A DNA stretch of 64,000 bases from Gymnopilus junonius (Eukaryota; Basidiomycota; Agaricomycetes; Agaricales; Galerinaceae): contig JADNYJ010000029.1 in NCBI GenBank assembly GCA_015501075.1, forward strand, positions 124,001 through 188,000, read 5' to 3'. Position numbers and translations under genes: made by a program. This document shows positions 61,093 to 64,000 of this stretch, one piece after another; position 1 is the first letter of the stretch, and every line of letters begins with the position of its first letter. The notes beneath the pieces are model-generated. The model saw only the letters and a program-made list of their open reading frames with translations, made no database searches and was not told the DNA's origin.

Positions 61093-61474
61093 TACGTTCA
61101 TGAATACTGGGTATATAGGCAGGTAAAAAATAGGTAATTTTTGAGCGCCGTTGTTTTTGTAACATCATACATGTGGTCTATGTTTTTGCGTCGCTTTATT
61201 TCTGAGCCGTCAAGGATACCAGACATTTTTCGAAACTAAGCCTGTCTGTGTCACCCGTCGTGCCAAATTACTTTCCACTTCCCGTCTTGCGTAAAGATTT
61301 GATGTTTCGTGGCGGCTAGAGTCTAGACCTCGACGCGTTCCAAAAAAGGCATGGGTCGCGACGCGTCAACGATTATATAGTCACGTGAAAAAACCCGTGC
61401 AACAAAAATGACAAGTGACATAAAACACCTCTTGACCACGGACCACCATCTCTTCCTCATCACCGTAGGCAGCG
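61093..61474 (+). promoter_or_regulatory. Upstream region of RING-like gene with two ACGCGT boxes
   Basis: ACGCGT occurs at 61333-61338 and 61361-61366, about 110-140 bp before the ATG at 61475, and CACGTG at 61382-61387. ACGCGT is the MCB site bound by MBF (Mbp1-Swi6) for G1/S transcription in ascomycetes. Use here is inferred. Confidence 0.4.
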
Positions 61475-63173
61475 ATGGCGACCATTGTAGAGCACCCAAT
61501 GTCCGCTCTCAGCGATATTCAGAGTTCTTCTCAGAGAACACGACGACCTTCTATCGAAATCATCGATGTTGACTCTTTTGTTCCGCTTGAAGGTTCCAAC
61601 TCACAACGCCAACAAAACCGACCAGCACCTAGACCAGTGCAACAACGCACTTGGACCCAGCCAGAGGCTATAAATTTGATTGATAGTGATGATGAGGTGG
61701 AATTTGTACCTCAGGTTCTTTCTGGTCACGGTAAGCGGTCACCTTTGCGTGGTTGACGTGCTTTGCTCACTCTTCAAATGGCTATCGAAAATGCAGATGT
61801 GGATTGGAATCGTAGTCATCGTCGTTTCATATCTCCGCGACCTCAAGCCTTGTCAGCTCCGAATACACCCCCGCCGGTTCCACCTGTACCTCCGGCTTAT
61901 ACAGGGCATCTTTCTCTCCCAATGAGGGCACGCCCTCCCTCATTTCCACCACCACCACCTCCAGTTTTTCCGAGTGCCGAAGGATTTATCTTCCATCCAA
62001 CCCAACAACCAGCCACGGCTGGTCCGTCGAGTTCGCGACAAACGGTCCCTGCTCCACAAGCGGCCCCCGTCTCACATCATGTTCCAACTATGGGCTTCGG
62101 TGGAGCCCTGCTATCTTCCAGAGCCCAGTCCATTCAACGATCAGCAGCGCGACAGGCACGTTCCGCAGCAATTACAAGACGAAGATCCACCAATGCGAGG
62201 GGTCCTGGAGAAGCACTTCCTTCGTGGCTCCGAGACGACGATGAGGACGATGCTTCCATCGTTCACTTGAACTTTTTCCTCGACAATAACTTCAATGATT
62301 TCGAGTATGCTAGACACCATCATTTTACCCAACGCCGACCGTTCAAAGAATCTCGTGAGAACGACCAGTATCGTCAGTCGTATACTCATCCCCCCAACCG
62401 GAACCAGGATTCACTTTCGACTTTGCGCCGGAAGATGAGGATGTCCCACGCTCGCGCTTCTTCCCACCTACCTCTGCCGATGAACCTATTATTTTGGATG
62501 ATGATGACGACCTGACGTCGAAACGTAGTGCCAGACAATCGTCAGGAGTTCACGAATCTTCCTCTGGAGCTGGGAAGTTGAACACGGTCCTTGTTTGCGC
62601 CAAATGTTTGGATCCCCTTGTCCTTAATGCAGGTCTTGATCCTCAAGAGGGACAATTCCGACGTGTATGGGGTTTGAGATGTGGGCATCTCATAGATGAG
62701 AAATGTCTGAATGAATTGGGACAGCCAGTTCACCAAGCTGAGGACGTCATCGTGGATCGGAAGGGAAAAGGCAAGGCTAAAGCAGTTCAGCACAAACATA
62801 CATACGGAGATGCAGTTCCGGAATTGCAGTCGCTGGCAGAGGCAGAGGTGCCCAACATCCGCTCTCGCCTTCGTTCACGAGGCTCCAACCTCCTGCCATC
62901 TTTACCATCATCCAATGGAGGGTCGTCTTCTTCAGCATCGGGATCTTTCGACCAATTCGAGTATTTACCTCCTCCCACCAAGAAACGCCGGACTAATAAC
63001 AAGAAACCGAAAATCGAAGGGAGTTTGAGTGGCGCTGTCCTGTTGCAAATTGTGGGAGGGTGCATGTGAGCGTCAAGATGGATGGGATTTGGGGGCCTGA
63101 GAAACAAAGAGACGTTAAAGGCGTCAAGGGTTTGCAGACGGAGGCTAGGGGTGCCGTTGCTATCTTTGCTTAG
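61475..63173 (+). CDS. RING-like zinc-finger protein with disordered N-terminal half
   Basis: Two exons (61475-61730 and 61797-63173) encode about 544 aa if two missing bases are allowed. The N-terminal half is low-complexity, with acidic patches (IEIIDVDSF, INLIDSDDEVEF) that resemble SUMO-interacting motifs, and proline runs. The C-terminal half has CAKCLDPL, WGLRCGHLIDEKC and WRCPVANCGRVHVSVK, a RING-like Cys/His pattern, and ends GAVAIFA. The frame slips back by one base at a C run near 62390 and at GAAGGGAG near 63020; restoring both gives exact phase. It is probably a ubiquitin- or SUMO-linked E3-type protein; the function is inferred from the finger only. Confidence 0.75.
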
Positions 63174-63877
63174 TTGGAGTTCAGCCATTGCTCCCTTTTC
63201 TTACCTCTTCTTGCACGTTTATTTATGGACGGACACAGCTGCTCGTTCTTGCATATTTTTCTTACATTGCATACTCCATTTCTCATTGTCACATACTATT
63301 GCTATCTGTTTTTTTCATTACTCATGCATCCTCCGCCCATTATTCAGTGTGAAATACATACCTCCATCCTCATGCATAGGTCATTTGTTTGCCTGTGCAT
63401 AGTTCTCGGTGCGTCGCAATCATTTTTTCATAACAATATGTACAAAGATTTAATTTCAGCGAGTGCATGTACAAACAGGCTATATTGCTTGATAATTCCA
63501 GGCATAGATGGACAATCTAGTCAATAGTTTGAACCATCTAGCTACCAAGAGGGATGACATCTAAAGATAATAACAATAATGAGGTTGTAGCAAGGACAGA
63601 GCGTCATCTCAGATGACAGGCTCTGGCAAGAGGCAGATGAGAGGATGACAGAACCAGAAAACCCAAAAGAAAAGGGAAAGACGACATTGATGTGACAGCG
63701 ATAAGAGTTTGGTTATGAATGCTACGAGCCAGAGTAACACGGTGCTTCGACAGGGAAAGTTCTCTTTCAAAAGAGGCCCTGACTTGTCTAGGAAGCGTTA
63801 AAAGATTACAGAAAGACGAGAAAAAAAAAGAAATGCAGTCCTAATACATCAAAAAGCAAATGCAGGAATGTGTCGTC
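63174..63877. other. Intergenic 3' flanks
   Basis: 704 bp between convergent 3' ends. T-rich open frames at 63174-63527 have no coding character. Confidence 0.45.
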
Positions 63878-64000
63878 TTAATTCGTGAAATCATGATGGT
63901 GGATGAAGGCGCTGCGACGGCGGTGCTTCTCCATGCCACGCCTGGCCAAGGTCGTGGATCGCCTCTGACGGCACTTGGGTGCTGAGTCCGAGTCGTCGTT
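63878..64000 (-). CDS. 3' end of a gene running off the window
   Basis: Forty codons and a stop read from the window edge: NDDSDSAPKCRQRRS, then TTLARRGMEKHRRRSAFI. The basic, Arg-rich tail and even codon use suggest coding sequence. The family cannot be judged from this fragment. Confidence 0.4.
   Translation of the reverse strand, partial: NDDSDSAPKCRQRRSTTLARRGMEKHRRRSAFIHHHDFTN

Overview
This window looks like nuclear DNA of a mushroom-forming basidiomycete (Agaricomycetes). Almost every gene is broken by many GT-AG introns of about 45-65 nt. The families present (DUF6534 membrane proteins, a WOPR/Gti1-Pac2 regulator, an F-box-like protein with the typical C-terminal Gly-Arg-Trp blocks, GH17, a YUCCA-like flavin monooxygenase) are typical of that group. 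I rebuilt gene models by hand from splice signals, reading-frame phase and family knowledge; no search was run.

Layout. 1-0.98 kb: no gene. 0.98-7.24 kb: a decayed Ty3/gypsy chromovirus with 97%-similar LTRs and a Tf1-like self-priming signal. 7.5-16.5 kb: flavin monooxygenase (-), intron-containing tRNA-Lys(UUU) (-), ABHD11-like hydrolase (+), secreted carboxylesterase (+), enoyl-CoA reductase TSC13 (+). 17.2-30.7 kb: an unknown gene, two DUF6534 paralogues in inverted orientation (20.1-22.0 kb, -; 28.9-30.7 kb, +) bracketing GET4, a disrupted GH17 glucanase and a disrupted aquaporin. 31.5-34.2 kb: FAR1-like protein and an HSBP1 homologue. 36.2-44.7 kb: aldo-keto reductase, F-box-like protein, WOPR transcription factor. 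45.4-49.1 kb: divergent pair TFB2 (TFIIH p52) and NAS6/gankyrin. 52.5-61.1 kb: a second, very young Ty3/gypsy element with apparently identical 749-bp LTRs, a 4-bp target duplication, a tRNA-Lys primer site and an extra antisense ORF between pol and the 3' LTR. 61.5-63.2 kb: a RING-like protein. The window ends inside a probable minus-strand gene.

Main observations. (1) The young retrotransposon carries an antisense accessory ORF of unknown function. (2) Six introns use GC-AG splice sites, three of them in one gene. (3) The two DUF6534 paralogues share an 18-exon plan with 10-18 nt micro-exons; one paralogue has GC-AG where the other has GT-AG. (4) The primer site of element 2 matches the 3' end of the tRNA-Lys gene in this same window over 15 encoded bases plus CCA. 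(5) Single-base losses, often in homopolymers, break otherwise conserved genes (TFB2, NAS6, RING gene) and the young retrotransposon. This points to assembly undercalls more than to true pseudogenes.
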